A stretch of DNA of 64,000 nucleotides from Psychrobium sp. MM17-31. Its GTDB lineage: Bacteria; Pseudomonadota; Gammaproteobacteria; Enterobacterales; Psychrobiaceae. A model generated the notes under the pieces. That model was not told the origin of the DNA. It ran no database searches and worked only from the letters and a program-made list of their open reading frames with translations. Within the stretch, counting starts at the first letter, position 1; each line of letters begins with the position of its first letter. The translations under genes and the position numbers were made by a program. The stretch lies in the NCBI RefSeq assembly GCF_022347785.1, contig NZ_JAKRGA010000004.1:1-64000 (forward strand). The letters are read 5' to 3'. Shown here piece after piece: positions 8,776 through 18,560 of this stretch.

Positions 8776-10318
8776 TGACGTGCGAGAAGACGCAGAACTC
8801 ATCGAAGCGGTAGATGCCAATGAGCAAGACGTTGTCGAGCAAGCTGATGAGATTGTAAGTGCTGGCGAATTTAGTTTTGCGTTCGCTAAGCGTCATCAAG
8901 TGTTGCTTGAGCGCGAAGAAGAACGCACTGCTATTTACTATAGTGATGCAACAGAATTAGCTGGCTTAATGGAAGCACGGCGTTTTGTGGGTCATGACGC
9001 GCAATTGATTAAACTCTCTTCTGATGATTTTGAGCGTGATTTAACGATCAAGTATCAACACGATACTTCACAGACTCAGCAGTTAGTTGAAGATCTCGGT
9101 AATGACGTTGACCTCTTTACCCTGGCCGACGAGCTAACCGAAACTCAAGATTTACTTGAGTCGGAAGACGATGCGCCGATCATCAAACTGATTAACGCAA
9201 CGCTTAGTGAAGCCATTAAAGAAGGTGCCAGTGATGTTCACATTGAGACTTTCGAAAAGCAGCTGACTATTCGTTTTCGCGTTGATGGTATTCTGCGTGA
9301 AGTGCTAAAGCCTAATCGCAAATTGGCTTCTCTATTGGTTTCTCGTATTAAGGTTATGGCGCGTCTAGATATCGCTGAAAAGCGTGTGCCACAAGATGGT
9401 CGTATTTCGCTGCGCATTGCCGGTCGCGGTGTTGATGTGCGTGTATCGACAATGCCGTCGAGTCATGGTGAACGTGTGGTATTGCGTTTACTCGATAAGA
9501 ACCAAGCGCGTTTAAACCTCAAAGATCTCGGGATGACTGAAAGCGTGCGTGAGCGCTTTAACCATCTTATTCACCGTCCACACGGAATTATCCTTGTTAC
9601 CGGCCCAACAGGCTCAGGTAAGAGTACCACCTTGTATGCTGGTCTAACTGATTTAAACAGTAAAGATCGTAATATTCTGACTGTTGAAGATCCTATCGAG
9701 TACAACATCGATGGTATTGGTCAAACACAGGTGAATGCCAAGGTTGATATGACTTTTGCGCGTGGACTGCGCGCTATCTTACGTCAGGATCCCGATGTGG
9801 TAATGATTGGTGAGATCCGTGATTTAGAAACGGCGCAAATTGCAGTACAAGCCAGTTTAACCGGTCACTTAGTGATGTCGACGCTGCATACTAACACAGC
9901 TGTTGGCGCAGTAACGCGTCTGCAAGATATGGGTGTTGAAACCTTCTTATTATCTTCGAGTTTACTAGGTGTGTTAGCGCAGCGTCTTGTGCGTACTTTA
10001 TGTGAAGACTGTCGCGAAGAGCACCATGCCGATGAAGCAGAATTAGCTTTATTGGGTAAATCAGAGCCAACCATTATTTATCGACCGAAAGGTTGTGAAT
10101 CATGTAACTACACGGGCTATAAAGGCCGTACTGGTATTCACGAGTTACTTGAAGTTGATGATGTGGTGCGCGAAATGATCCACAACGGCGCCAGTGAATC
10201 TGAAATCGAGCGTCAGGCGCGTACCGTGAGTGCAGGTATTCGCGGCGACGGTGTATCTAAAGTGCTAGCGGGTATTACAACGCTTGAAGAAGTATTACGA
10301 GTAACAAGGGAAGAATAG
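8768..10318 (+). CDS. gspE: Type II secretion ATPase GspE
   Basis: GspE is the cytoplasmic hexameric ATPase that powers pseudopilus assembly. The 516-residue protein has the N-terminal GspL-binding domain, the Walker A motif GPTGSGKST near residue 278, Asp and Walker B boxes ([12 protein letters not shown] near 340), a His box ([12 protein letters not shown] near 365), and the tetracysteine zinc module CEDC...CESC near residues 412-448. All catalytic features are present. It overlaps gspD and is followed one base later by gspF, so the genes are translationally coupled. Confidence 0.97.
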   Translation: MNNDVREDAELIEAVDANEQDVVEQADEIVSAGEFSFAFAKRHQVLLEREEERTAIYYSDATELAGLMEARRFVGHDAQLIKLSSDDFERDLTIKYQHDTSQTQQLVEDLGNDVDLFTLADELTETQDLLESEDDAPIIKLINATLSEAIKEGASDVHIETFEKQLTIRFRVDGILREVLKPNRKLASLLVSRIKVMARLDIAEKRVPQDGRISLRIAGRGVDVRVSTMPSSHGERVVLRLLDKNQARLNLKDLGMTESVRERFNHLIHRPHGIILVTGPTGSGKSTTLYAGLTDLNSKDRNILTVEDPIEYNIDGIGQTQVNAKVDMTFARGLRAILRQDPDVVMIGEIRDLETAQIAVQASLTGHLVMSTLHTNTAVGAVTRLQDMGVETFLLSSSLLGVLAQRLVRTLCEDCREEHHADEAELALLGKSEPTIIYRPKGCESCNYTGYKGRTGIHELLEVDDVVREMIHNGASESEIERQARTVSAGIRGDGVSKVLAGITTLEEVLRVTREE

Positions 10319-10319
10319 C

Positions 10320-11534
10320 GTGGCAGCATTTGAGTACAAAGCGCTAAACAAGCAAGGAAAGCAGCTAAAGGGCGTATTAGAGGCTGACTCGTCGCGTCAA
10401 ATTCGCCAGCAATTGCGCGATAAAGGTTTGATGCCGCTTGAAGTAAATCAAGTGGCTAGCGTGACGACTAAGAAGAAAAGCAGCTTGTTTGCTAAAAAAA
10501 TTAGCGCCGCTGATCTTGCCCTTGTAACACGTCAATTGGCTACCTTAGTTCAATCATCTTTACCAATCGAAGAAAGTCTGCAAGCCGTGGCTGAGCAATG
10601 TGAAGAAGCCAAAGTTAAATCTATTGTGATGGCGGTGCGTAGTCGCGTAGTAGAAGGATATAGCCTTGCCGATTCGATGGCTGAATATCCCGATGTATTT
10701 GAAAAACTTTACACGGCGATGGTGGCTGCGGGGGAAAAATCGGGTCATCTCGATACCGTATTAAATCGTCTGGCCGATTACACTGAGCAGCGCCAAGCAA
10801 TGCGCAGCAAGTTAATGCAGGCGATGATTTATCCTGTCATGTTAACTACAGTTGCTATTGGCGTTATTGCATTATTACTGGCGCTGGTGGTGCCACAAGT
10901 GGTGCAGCAGTTCGATCACATGTCACAGGATTTGCCTTGGGCGACTCAGCTGTTAATTACCTTAAGTGATTTTGTCCGCGACTATGGTTTGATAATCGTC
11001 GGTTTGATTATTGTTGGTATTGTTTTGTTTAAACAGCGCCTCAAAAATGAAGCATTTGAGCTTAAAGTTCACAAACGCATTCTTAGTATGGCGGTGATTG
11101 GTAAAGTGTCTCGTGGTGTTAACACCGCCCGCTTTGCTCGAACGTTAAGTATCTTAACGTCTTCGAGTGTGCCATTACTCGAAAGTATGAAAATTTCCGC
11201 TGAGGTATTGGCAAATCAACACATGCGAGCGGCAATTTTAGATGCAGCAAATTATGTTCGTGAGGGTTCAAGCCTGCGCGCGTCGTTGACCCAAACGAAA
11301 CTATTTCCACCGATGATGCTCCATATGATTGCATCAGGTGAAAAAAGTGGTGAGCTTGAGCAAATGCTCGGCCGCGCCGCTGACAACCAAGATCGAGAAT
11401 TTGAAGCAACGGCTAATATCGCCTTGGGTATTTTTACTCCGGCAATCGTTGTGACTATGGCAGTCATTGTATTTTTTATCGTGATTGCGATTTTACAGCC
11501 AATTTTGGCACTAAACTCGTTAGTCGGGGCTTAG
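10320..11534 (+). CDS. gspF: Type II secretion inner-membrane platform protein GspF
   Basis: GspF is the polytopic platform protein that couples GspE to the pseudopilus. The 404-residue protein shows two repeats of the T2SF cytoplasmic domain (LATLVQSSLPIEESLQAVAE near residue 75 and FARTLSILTSSSVPLLESM near 277). The membrane segments lie near residues 170-190, 220-240 and 375-398. It starts with GTG one base after the gspE stop. Length is normal. Confidence 0.97.
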   Translation: MAAFEYKALNKQGKQLKGVLEADSSRQIRQQLRDKGLMPLEVNQVASVTTKKKSSLFAKKISAADLALVTRQLATLVQSSLPIEESLQAVAEQCEEAKVKSIVMAVRSRVVEGYSLADSMAEYPDVFEKLYTAMVAAGEKSGHLDTVLNRLADYTEQRQAMRSKLMQAMIYPVMLTTVAIGVIALLLALVVPQVVQQFDHMSQDLPWATQLLITLSDFVRDYGLIIVGLIIVGIVLFKQRLKNEAFELKVHKRILSMAVIGKVSRGVNTARFARTLSILTSSSVPLLESMKISAEVLANQHMRAAILDAANYVREGSSLRASLTQTKLFPPMMLHMIASGEKSGELEQMLGRAADNQDREFEATANIALGIFTPAIVVTMAVIVFFIVIAILQPILALNSLVGA

Positions 11535-11561
11535 TATTAAATGTTAGTAAGAGAGAGTATT

Positions 11562-12008
11562 ATGAAAAACAACAAGCAAAAACAAGGCGGTTTTACGCTT
11601 ATTGAATTAATGGTAGTTATCGTTATTTTAGGCCTGCTAGGCGCGATGGTAGTTCCTAGTGTATTTGGCAGTAAAGAAAAGGCTGACTTCCAAAAAGTAC
11701 GTTCTGATATTGGCCAATACGAAGCGGCGCTTAAGCGTTACCGTTTGGACAACGGCAGTTATCCAACGACAGATCAAGGTTTGGAAGCGTTAGTGAATAA
11801 GCCAACAATCGATCCTATCCCGCGTAATTTTAGCGATGAAGGTTATGTTGACCGTTTATTTAACGATCCTTGGGGCAATGAATACTACATGTTAAGCCCT
11901 GGTGAGAACGGCAAAATCGACATTTACTCAGCGGGTCCTGACGGTGAAGAAGGTACTGATGATGATATCGGTAACTGGAACATGCACGACAAGCCACAAG
12001 AGCAATAA
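11562..12008 (+). CDS. gspG: Major pseudopilin GspG
   Basis: GspG is the main subunit of the type II pseudopilus. The 148-residue protein has the prepilin peptidase site QGG-FTLIELMVV with Glu at +5, a hydrophobic helix, and the GspG C-terminal calcium-binding region with DPWGNEYYM and DGEEGTDDDIGNW. The ATG at 11562 is preferred over 11541 because it gives the short basic leader normal for prepilins and follows a GAGAG ribosome-binding site. A prepilin peptidase gene is not in this window. Confidence 0.96.
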   Translation: MKNNKQKQGGFTLIELMVVIVILGLLGAMVVPSVFGSKEKADFQKVRSDIGQYEAALKRYRLDNGSYPTTDQGLEALVNKPTIDPIPRNFSDEGYVDRLFNDPWGNEYYMLSPGENGKIDIYSAGPDGEEGTDDDIGNWNMHDKPQEQ

Positions 12009-12018
12009 GTAGTTCATT

Positions 12019-12639
12019 GTGAATCGCGCCCCTATTTCAGCAACTAGACAACAAGGCTTCACCCTAATCGAGGTCCTTATTGTTGTGCTTATTATGGGGC
12101 TAGCAACTAGCTTTGTAGTGATGTCGGTTAGCGGCAATAGCCACAAAGAGCAAGTGAAACGCGCCGCGCTGAAAATGGCGGCATTATCGAATATTGCCCT
12201 TGATCAAGCTGTGCTATCGGGGCGTGATTACGGCGTGGTATTCGCGCGAGATAAATATCATTTTGTTGAATTAGTCGAACAGCGCTGGCAACCGGCGCAA
12301 GACGAGTTACTGCAAGAACAAGAGCTACAAGACATCTTTTTAGAAGCTGAAGTTGAAGGCTTTAGATGGTTACCCGATCAAGAAGACTTTTCATCGAGTG
12401 CGCTGTTTACCGAACGCGAAGTTGACCAAGAACAAGATGAAAAAGAAAAACCACATATCCCGCAATTACTTATTCTATCTTCTGGCGAAATGACGCCATT
12501 TCGACTGACGTTTGCTGTAGATCCTGAAAAGGTCTTTAACTTAGAAACCAGCGATGCAGAATATTTTGCCGTTGTTAAAGCAAATACGCTGGGCCTGTTG
12601 ACGGTATTAGATTCCAATGATGAGGAATCTTATGAATAA
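12019..12639 (+). CDS. gspH: Minor pseudopilin GspH
   Basis: This 206-residue minor pseudopilin begins at GTG 12019 and has the cleavage site QQG-FTLIEVLIVV with Glu at +5, followed by a globular domain. GspH joins GspG to the tip complex. The C-terminal part carries a very acidic stretch (EREVDQEQDEKEKP at about residues 132-145). The 3' end overlaps the start of gspI, which supports operon translation. Confidence 0.92.
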   Translation: MNRAPISATRQQGFTLIEVLIVVLIMGLATSFVVMSVSGNSHKEQVKRAALKMAALSNIALDQAVLSGRDYGVVFARDKYHFVELVEQRWQPAQDELLQEQELQDIFLEAEVEGFRWLPDQEDFSSSALFTEREVDQEQDEKEKPHIPQLLILSSGEMTPFRLTFAVDPEKVFNLETSDAEYFAVVKANTLGLLTVLDSNDEESYE

Positions 12640-13018
12640 CAATCGAGCCTTTAAGCGCCAACGTGGTTTAACCCTAATCGAAGTGATGGCTGCCTTAGCG
12701 ATTTTTGCTGTTGCTGCTTTGGCTATTGTTAATGCGGCCGGTGAACACATTCGCAGTTTGACCTATCTCGAACAAAAAAACATGGCGTTGTGGGTGGCTA
12801 ATAATCATCTCACTCAACTATCACTAGAAGATAAGTTTCCACAGCTTGGTGAAAAGAAAGGCAATGTTGAGATGGCCAATGTCACTTGGTATTGGCAACA
12901 GAAGGTAGTGAAAACGCCAGATCCGAAATTTAGGGCAGTGACTATTCGAATTCTCAGTGAAGAAAAAGGCGAATATGCACTGGCTGAACTTACCACTTAT
13001 ATGGTGGCGAAATCATGA
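12632..13018 (+). CDS. gspI: Minor pseudopilin GspI
   Basis: GspI nucleates the pseudopilus tip with GspJ and GspK. The 128-residue product has RQRG-LTLIEVMAALAIF with Glu at +5 and the family's EQKNMALWVANN segment. ATG 12632 is chosen over an upstream ATG because GAGGAA lies 7 bases before it and the leader then has normal length. It overlaps gspH by 8 bases and gspJ by 4 bases (ATGA). Confidence 0.94.
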   Translation: MNNNRAFKRQRGLTLIEVMAALAIFAVAALAIVNAAGEHIRSLTYLEQKNMALWVANNHLTQLSLEDKFPQLGEKKGNVEMANVTWYWQQKVVKTPDPKFRAVTIRILSEEKGEYALAELTTYMVAKS

Positions 13019-13641
13019 AAAAAAATGGTTTCACGTTAATTGAAGTACTTATTGCAATGGCCATTGTCGCCATCATTGGTGTTGCATCGGCACAGGTAGT
13101 GTCATCGGTGATTGACAGCGATCAAGCATCGCAAAAGGCAGATAAACGCATTACGCTATTGCAGCGTACCTACCAGACAATTCAGCGTGATATGTTGCAA
13201 ATGGCGACGCGAAGCGTGCGAGTAAACGGTGGTAAGCCACAAAAACGCTATATTTTTGCGGGTGAAAACGTGCTTGAAAGCGATGAGGATGGCATCGTAT
13301 TTACCCGTAAAGGCTGGCGAAATCCAGCGCAGATGTTCCCTCGCAGCAATTTACAAGGCGTCGGCTACCGGGTGAGAGATGGCAAGCTAGAACGCTTACA
13401 CTTTCTCTACCCCGACCAAGCTGCGGGTGTCGAGCCGGAAGTAACCACTCTAATCGAAGGGGTTACTGGTTTTAAAATTGAATATTTTGATGCCAAGAAG
13501 TGGCAAAAAGAATGGCAAAAGCCAACGCTGCCTAAAGGCATAGCATTAGATATTACGACTGAGGCTTTTGGTGATATTCGCTGGCAATTTTTAGTGCCCG
13601 GTGGCCCAGTTGCTCAAACGGCGCAAGGTGGTAATCCTTGA
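13015..13641 (+). CDS. gspJ: Minor pseudopilin GspJ
   Basis: A 208-residue tip pseudopilin with a very short leader, KKNG-FTLIEVLIAMAIV, Glu at +5, and the typical LQRTYQTIQRDMLQMATR helix. The C-terminal half contains the expected GWRNP and GVGYRV segments. It overlaps both gspI and gspK, so it is expressed with them. Confidence 0.95.
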   Translation: MKKNGFTLIEVLIAMAIVAIIGVASAQVVSSVIDSDQASQKADKRITLLQRTYQTIQRDMLQMATRSVRVNGGKPQKRYIFAGENVLESDEDGIVFTRKGWRNPAQMFPRSNLQGVGYRVRDGKLERLHFLYPDQAAGVEPEVTTLIEGVTGFKIEYFDAKKWQKEWQKPTLPKGIALDITTEAFGDIRWQFLVPGGPVAQTAQGGNP

Positions 13642-14645
13642 TGGCAACATTAGTGAATCATGGATTTAAGCGCCAACGCGGTGTTGCATTAATTACTGTA
13701 TTGCTGGTGGTGGCCATAGTGGTGATCCTAGCGGCTAACATGACAGGACGACTGCAATTGCTAATGGGGCGCAGCATTAATATGCAAGCCGATCAGCAGG
13801 GCTTGTGGTCGGCAATGGCGGGTGAACAGTTAGTATTTAATGTGCTAGAAGAAGACCATAAGGACGATCCGCAAAAGGTTCACTTGTCGCAGTTATGGGC
13901 GCGTGAGGGCATGGTGTTTCCGTTAAGTGATGGCGCCTTGTCTGGAGAAGTTAGAGATTTACATAGCTGTTTTAATGTCAATGCATTAGGCGCTAAAAAA
14001 GAAGACAACCAGCAACAACAAAGAAGCCTGCCACAGCGCCAATTTGAAGTATTGTTAAGACAATTAGAAATTGAAGATTACGTTGCGGAAGTACTTTCGT
14101 ATACCATTGCTGATTGGGTGGACGAAGACAGTCGCATCACGGGGAATTTCGGGGCAGAAGATGAGACTTATTCCAGTCGTCCCGTGCCTTACATAACCGC
14201 TAACAGCCCAATAGGGGATATTAGCGAGTTATTGGCTATCGAAGGCATGACGCCGGCGATATATCGTGAAGTGGCTCCGTATTTATGCGCGCTGCCAAAT
14301 ACAGAAAATAAGCTTAACGTTAATACGATTAAAGAAGAGCACGCTCAATTGCTGGTGGCGATGTTTGAAAACAAGATGACTGTTGAAGATGCTAAATCGC
14401 TCCTTAGCAGTCGTGATCCAGAAGGGTTTAAATCGGTTGATGATTTTTTTAATAGCCCAGAGATCACCAGCATGGGTAAGCTGGATGACAAACTCAAAGA
14501 ACAATTTGATATAAAAAGCCAAGACTTTAAGGCGACATTGACTTATACGGTGGAAGATCAGAGTTTTACACTCAATAGCGTGTATCACCGAGACAACGGT
14601 GGCAAACTGCATGTGGTCTCACGGCAAATAGGCAATGATAAATAG
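13641..14645 (+). CDS. gspK: Minor pseudopilin GspK
   Basis: GspK caps the pseudopilus. The 334-residue protein has the leader RQRG-VALITVLLVVAIV without the +5 glutamate, which is the known hallmark of GspK. A large globular domain with the calcium-binding and helix-rich regions follows (DWVDEDS near residue 155, TPAIYREVAPYLCALP near 210). The start at ATG 13641 overlaps the gspJ stop by one base; an upstream TTG is less likely. Confidence 0.94.
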   Translation: MATLVNHGFKRQRGVALITVLLVVAIVVILAANMTGRLQLLMGRSINMQADQQGLWSAMAGEQLVFNVLEEDHKDDPQKVHLSQLWAREGMVFPLSDGALSGEVRDLHSCFNVNALGAKKEDNQQQQRSLPQRQFEVLLRQLEIEDYVAEVLSYTIADWVDEDSRITGNFGAEDETYSSRPVPYITANSPIGDISELLAIEGMTPAIYREVAPYLCALPNTENKLNVNTIKEEHAQLLVAMFENKMTVEDAKSLLSSRDPEGFKSVDDFFNSPEITSMGKLDDKLKEQFDIKSQDFKATLTYTVEDQSFTLNSVYHRDNGGKLHVVSRQIGNDK

Positions 14646-14663
14646 ATCATGAGGAATTTTTAG

Positions 14664-15863
14664 GTGAGTGAACGTTTAATAATACGTTTAGGCAGTAATG
14701 CAGAGGACGCTATCCATTGGCTCCACTATAACGACAAGGCGCAAGAGGTTATTGGCTCTGGATCGTTAAATAGTGCCAGTGAATTAACGCAACTTGCTGG
14801 ACAGGTTGCCAATGTTAATGTCCAGGTGTTGGTACCTGGCAGTGACATTAGCTATTTTGAAGTGGAAGTGCCAAAGAGTAATCGCCGCCAAGCAATTGCG
14901 GCTATTCCATTTATGCTTGAAGATGAGCTGGCCAGTGATATTGATGCGCTACATTTCGTGTATGGCAATGTTAATGACAACCGTCAAAGCGTTTATGTGT
15001 GTGAGAAAAGCAAGCTAGCCAATTGGCTCGATTGGTTTGCTGAGGCTGAAATTAGCGTGACGCAGTTTACGCCGGATTATTTAGCGGTGCCGCTAGCTAA
15101 AGATGATAGCAATATCAGTGCGCTGCAGTTTGACGAGCAAATACTACTGCGTCTAAATGCGAATCACGGTCTGTGTATTAACGAACAGTGGCTAGAGGTT
15201 ACCTTAACCATGCTTAGCGGCGAGGAAGAGACTTTGACGCTGGAGCATTACGACATAGCGCAGCAGAATCAACTTGAGTCTCATCAGTGGCATCCACAGC
15301 CATTAATGTTGCCAATGCAGCAACTGGCAATGTCGTTGGTTAAATTGCCGTTGAATTTGCTCGTTGGTGAATTTGCACAAAACAAAAAAAGCAATACGCA
15401 ATGGAAGGTGTGGCGCGGCGTTGCTGTTGCGGCGTCTCTGTTGGTGGTGTTATTTTTCGTTGAACAATTTATTCGCGTCAATCAACTTGAGCAGCAACAA
15501 GCGCAGCTTAAACAGCAAACTGAAGATATCTATCGCAAACTCAACCCTAATGTTCGCAAGGTCATTAAACTCAAATCGCGGATGCAGCAAGAACTAAATC
15601 AGCTCGCCGGTGGCGGTGGCAGTAATGAACTCTTTGCGATGTTAGAGACCATGAATAGCGCTTTTAACTCGGTGCCTAGCGTTAAACCGAGCAACATCAA
15701 ATTTGATCAACGTCGCAATGAATTGAGATTGCAGGCTGAGGCGAATTCGTATCAGGACTTTGAGAAATTTAAAGGCTTGTTAGAGCAACAATATACAGTG
15801 ACAACAGGTGCCATGAATAACAATGGTAGCAAGGTCAATGGCTCGCTAGTGGTTAAGGGGTAG
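14664..15863 (+). CDS. gspL: Type II secretion assembly protein GspL
   Basis: GspL anchors the ATPase GspE to the inner membrane and binds GspM. The 399-residue protein has an actin-like cytoplasmic half (residues ~1-235), one membrane segment near residues 250-270 (GVAVAASLLVVLFFVEQF), and a small periplasmic ferredoxin-like domain. It starts with GTG behind a GAGGAA ribosome-binding site. Length and position between gspK and gspM are standard. Confidence 0.94.
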   Translation: MSERLIIRLGSNAEDAIHWLHYNDKAQEVIGSGSLNSASELTQLAGQVANVNVQVLVPGSDISYFEVEVPKSNRRQAIAAIPFMLEDELASDIDALHFVYGNVNDNRQSVYVCEKSKLANWLDWFAEAEISVTQFTPDYLAVPLAKDDSNISALQFDEQILLRLNANHGLCINEQWLEVTLTMLSGEEETLTLEHYDIAQQNQLESHQWHPQPLMLPMQQLAMSLVKLPLNLLVGEFAQNKKSNTQWKVWRGVAVAASLLVVLFFVEQFIRVNQLEQQQAQLKQQTEDIYRKLNPNVRKVIKLKSRMQQELNQLAGGGGSNELFAMLETMNSAFNSVPSVKPSNIKFDQRRNELRLQAEANSYQDFEKFKGLLEQQYTVTTGAMNNNGSKVNGSLVVKG

Positions 15864-15865
15864 TT

Positions 15866-16333
15866 ATGAAGGATTGGTTTAACGGTTTAGCACAACGCGA
15901 ACAACGCCTTATTTTGGCAATGTTAGGCGTGGTGATTATCGCAATTGTCTTTTTCGCCTTGATTCAGCCACTGCAAGAGCGCGTAGCTCGCGCTGAATTA
16001 AGCGTAAAGCGTAATCAACAATTATTAAGCTGGGTGGAAACGAATGCGGCTAAGATAGTTCAATTGCGCGCCAAAGGTGGTGTGTCAGCATCGGCCAGTG
16101 GCTCCATTGAACAACGTATTAATCGCTCTGCGCGCCAATACAAAATTACCATTAATCGTTTACAGCCTCAAAACAAGAAAATGCAGGTGATGATCGATAA
16201 AGCGCCATTCAACAGCATTTTACAATGGGTGCAGGCGCTACAGCTCAAGCAAGGACTTACCATTGAAATTGCAGATATTCGTGCCGATGCTCAATCGGGA
16301 TATGTCAAAACACGTTTGGTGGTGAGTCAGTAA
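15866..16333 (+). CDS. gspM: Type II secretion protein GspM
   Basis: GspM is a small bitopic inner-membrane partner of GspL. The 155-residue protein has the expected short N-terminal segment (WFNGLAQREQRL), a membrane helix at about residues 17-37 and a periplasmic domain. It lies 2 bases after gspL and 1 base before gspN. Confidence 0.93.
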   Translation: MKDWFNGLAQREQRLILAMLGVVIIAIVFFALIQPLQERVARAELSVKRNQQLLSWVETNAAKIVQLRAKGGVSASASGSIEQRINRSARQYKITINRLQPQNKKMQVMIDKAPFNSILQWVQALQLKQGLTIEIADIRADAQSGYVKTRLVVSQ

Positions 16334-16334
16334 G

Positions 16335-17102
16335 ATGCTTAAAAAGTTAAAAATCGCCTTTGTTTTAGTATTGATTTACATGGTGTTTATGTTGGCTTTA
16401 TTGCCAGCACGCTTTGTTACCTCGCACCTTGAGCAAAAGAATCTTATGCCACCACAAGTGGCTCTTGGAAATGTTACTGGCACTGTGTGGCAAGGCAACC
16501 TATCGTCACTAACCTATCAAGGCGTGGTACTTGATAATGTGAAATGGGAGTTATCGCCACTTTCAATTTTTACGGGCACGATTTCAGTGGACTTCAAAGC
16601 GGGTAAACCGCGGAGCGCGATTCGAGCGAGTGGCCAGCTCGCATTTAATAACGAGGGTTTAGCGGCGCATAATTTGTCCATTAAGACATCATTGGCCCCG
16701 TTATTACAAAGCTTTCCGTTGCCTTATGGATTAACGAGTACAGGTCGAGTGAATTTAAACATTGCGACTTATCAGCAAGATCAGCCATGGTGTAAAACAC
16801 TTGATGGCGTGATTAAAGCCGATGATCTTTTGATTAAGAGCGCTTTTGGTCAACTTGCTGTGGCGAACGTGTCTGCCAAACTCAGTTGTCCAAATGGTGT
16901 AATGACCGCAGTTATGCAACCTTCGAGTAATAGCTTGGGAATCGATGGTGATATACAGTTAAACAAAGCACGACAATACAACTTGAATGCGAGAGTGCTA
17001 CCGCCAGCAGATGCATCGCAGGATTACCTCAATGTGTTGAAATTCTCTGGTTCGCCAAATAGCCAAGGGCAGTACGTGTTTAAATACAGTGGCAAACTGT
17101 AG
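16335..17102 (+). CDS. gspN: Type II secretion protein GspN
   Basis: A 255-residue protein with an N-terminal membrane anchor (residues ~4-24) and a periplasmic beta-rich domain. It contains the GTVWQGNLSSLTYQGVVL segment and the later LPYGLTSTGRVNLN segment characteristic of GspN. GspN is not essential in every type II system and its role is unclear. It is the last gsp gene here; nudE follows after 15 bases and may be cotranscribed. Confidence 0.92.
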   Translation: MLKKLKIAFVLVLIYMVFMLALLPARFVTSHLEQKNLMPPQVALGNVTGTVWQGNLSSLTYQGVVLDNVKWELSPLSIFTGTISVDFKAGKPRSAIRASGQLAFNNEGLAAHNLSIKTSLAPLLQSFPLPYGLTSTGRVNLNIATYQQDQPWCKTLDGVIKADDLLIKSAFGQLAVANVSAKLSCPNGVMTAVMQPSSNSLGIDGDIQLNKARQYNLNARVLPPADASQDYLNVLKFSGSPNSQGQYVFKYSGKL

Positions 17103-17117
17103 TTATCGGAGAGTGTG

Positions 17118-17672
17118 ATGAGTGAGTCAAAATTACCGAAAATCTTGTCTGTGACTACGGCGGCACAAAGCCGGTTGTTTACCATTGAGCAAGTATCTCT
17201 TCGATTTTCTAATGGTGTTGAGCGTGAATACGAACGCATGAAGAGTAGTGGTCGTGGTGCAGTTATGGTCATTCCTTTTCTCGATGAGAAAACGCTATTA
17301 CTTATTAAAGAATATGCTTGTGGCACACATCGCTATGAACTAGGCTTTCCCAAGGGGCTAATTGATCCCGGTGAAACACCAGAGCAAGCGGCCAACCGCG
17401 AGCTTAAAGAAGAAATTGGATATGGTGCGAAAAAGTTTACTGCGTTAAAACCGCTGGCGATGGCGCCAACTTATTTTGGTTCGACCATGCACGTGTTTAT
17501 CGCGCAAGATCTTTATAAAGAGAGACTCGAAGGCGATGAGCCAGAAGAGCTTGAAGTGATAAAGTGGCCGGCAAATCAAGTTGATGAGCTATTGGCACAT
17601 GAGGATTTTACTGATGGTCGTTGTGTTGCAGGACTACTAATGACCGATCGCCTGCTAGCACTCAGTAGCTAA
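17118..17672 (+). CDS. nudE: ADP compounds hydrolase NudE (Nudix)
   Basis: NudE hydrolyses ADP-ribose, NADH and related dinucleotides in the cytosol. The 184-residue protein contains the full Nudix box: GLIDPGE followed by RELKEEIGY, fitting GX5EX7REUXEEXGU, near residues 80-102. ATG 17118 is preferred over GTG 17115 because of spacing from the GGAGAG ribosome-binding site. The gspN-nudE-cysQ order is a recurring arrangement in Alteromonadales. Confidence 0.93.
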   Translation: MSESKLPKILSVTTAAQSRLFTIEQVSLRFSNGVEREYERMKSSGRGAVMVIPFLDEKTLLLIKEYACGTHRYELGFPKGLIDPGETPEQAANRELKEEIGYGAKKFTALKPLAMAPTYFGSTMHVFIAQDLYKERLEGDEPEELEVIKWPANQVDELLAHEDFTDGRCVAGLLMTDRLLALSS

Positions 17673-17692
17673 TAAAATGATAAGGGGATGTG

Positions 17693-18496
17693 ATGGATTT
17701 AACCGAGTTAACCTTAGCGGTTGAGCAAATCGCCCGTGATGCTGGTGGTGAAATTAAGCGCATCTATGAGCAAGGGCAATTTGAAACCTTCACCAAAGAT
17801 GACGAATCCCCTGTCACTAGCGCCGACTATGCCGCCAATGAAGTAATTGTCTCGGCGTTGCAATCATTAACACCAAACATTCCCATAGTTTCAGAAGAGT
17901 CAGACAAAGAAGCGATTAAAGAGCGTCGCAATTGGCAACGATACTGGCTTATCGATCCCCTCGATGGCACCCAAGAGTTTGTCGCTGGCAGTGGCGACTT
18001 TGCTGTTGCCATCGCACTTGTTGTCAACCACATACCGACCATAGGTGTGATATACGCGCCAATTCACGATCGCTGCTACTTTGCTATAAAGGGCGAAGGT
18101 GCATTTCGTCGCGATAGTGAAGGCTTGTCGCCAATTAAAGTTGATACTACGCCACGAGAAACTGTTCGTATCGCCGTGAGTCTTCGCCAAGCCAAAGCGT
18201 TGGTTGAATCTCGACTCAGTGAGTCTTTTACCTATGAGTATATTGCAATGGGGAGTGCGACCCTTAAAGCGTGTTTAGTGGCGCAAGGCGGCGCTGATAT
18301 CTATATGCGCATTGGCCCAACAGGCGAATGGGATACGGGGGCTGCACATTGTATTGTCGCGGAGGCTGGTGGTGATATTTTTGATCTGTCAATTAACCGC
18401 TTAACCTATAATGAGCGTGAGACGCTTGCTAATCCAAATTTTGTGGTGTGTGGCAACCTCCGTTTACCATGGGCCGATATCGTATTAGATAGTTAA
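17693..18496 (+). CDS. cysQ: 3'(2'),5'-bisphosphate nucleotidase CysQ
   Basis: CysQ removes a phosphate from 3'-phosphoadenosine 5'-phosphate (PAP), a toxic by-product of sulfate assimilation. The 267-residue protein has the inositol-monophosphatase fold motifs: SEES near residue 66, the metal site WLIDPLDGTQEFV near residue 85, and GEWDTGAAHCIVAEAGG near residue 210. ATG 17693 lies 5 bases after AAGGGG. It follows nudE by ~20 bases, likely in the same transcript. Confidence 0.96.
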   Translation: MDLTELTLAVEQIARDAGGEIKRIYEQGQFETFTKDDESPVTSADYAANEVIVSALQSLTPNIPIVSEESDKEAIKERRNWQRYWLIDPLDGTQEFVAGSGDFAVAIALVVNHIPTIGVIYAPIHDRCYFAIKGEGAFRRDSEGLSPIKVDTTPRETVRIAVSLRQAKALVESRLSESFTYEYIAMGSATLKACLVAQGGADIYMRIGPTGEWDTGAAHCIVAEAGGDIFDLSINRLTYNERETLANPNFVVCGNLRLPWADIVLDS

Positions 18497-18519
18497 CCAA
18501 CGCGCTTTAATAATTTCGT

Positions 18520-18536
18520 CTAAACTTAAAGTTTAG
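18520..18536. promoter_or_regulatory. Perfect inverted repeat before the DksA/TraR-like gene
   Basis: CTAAACTT and AAGTTTAG flank a single base, giving a perfect 8-bp inverted repeat 24 bases before the next start codon. It could be an operator or a small hairpin in the 5' leader. No regulator is known from the sequence alone. Confidence 0.4.
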
Positions 18537-18560
18537 GGGACGTTATTTAGGAGTGCGTTT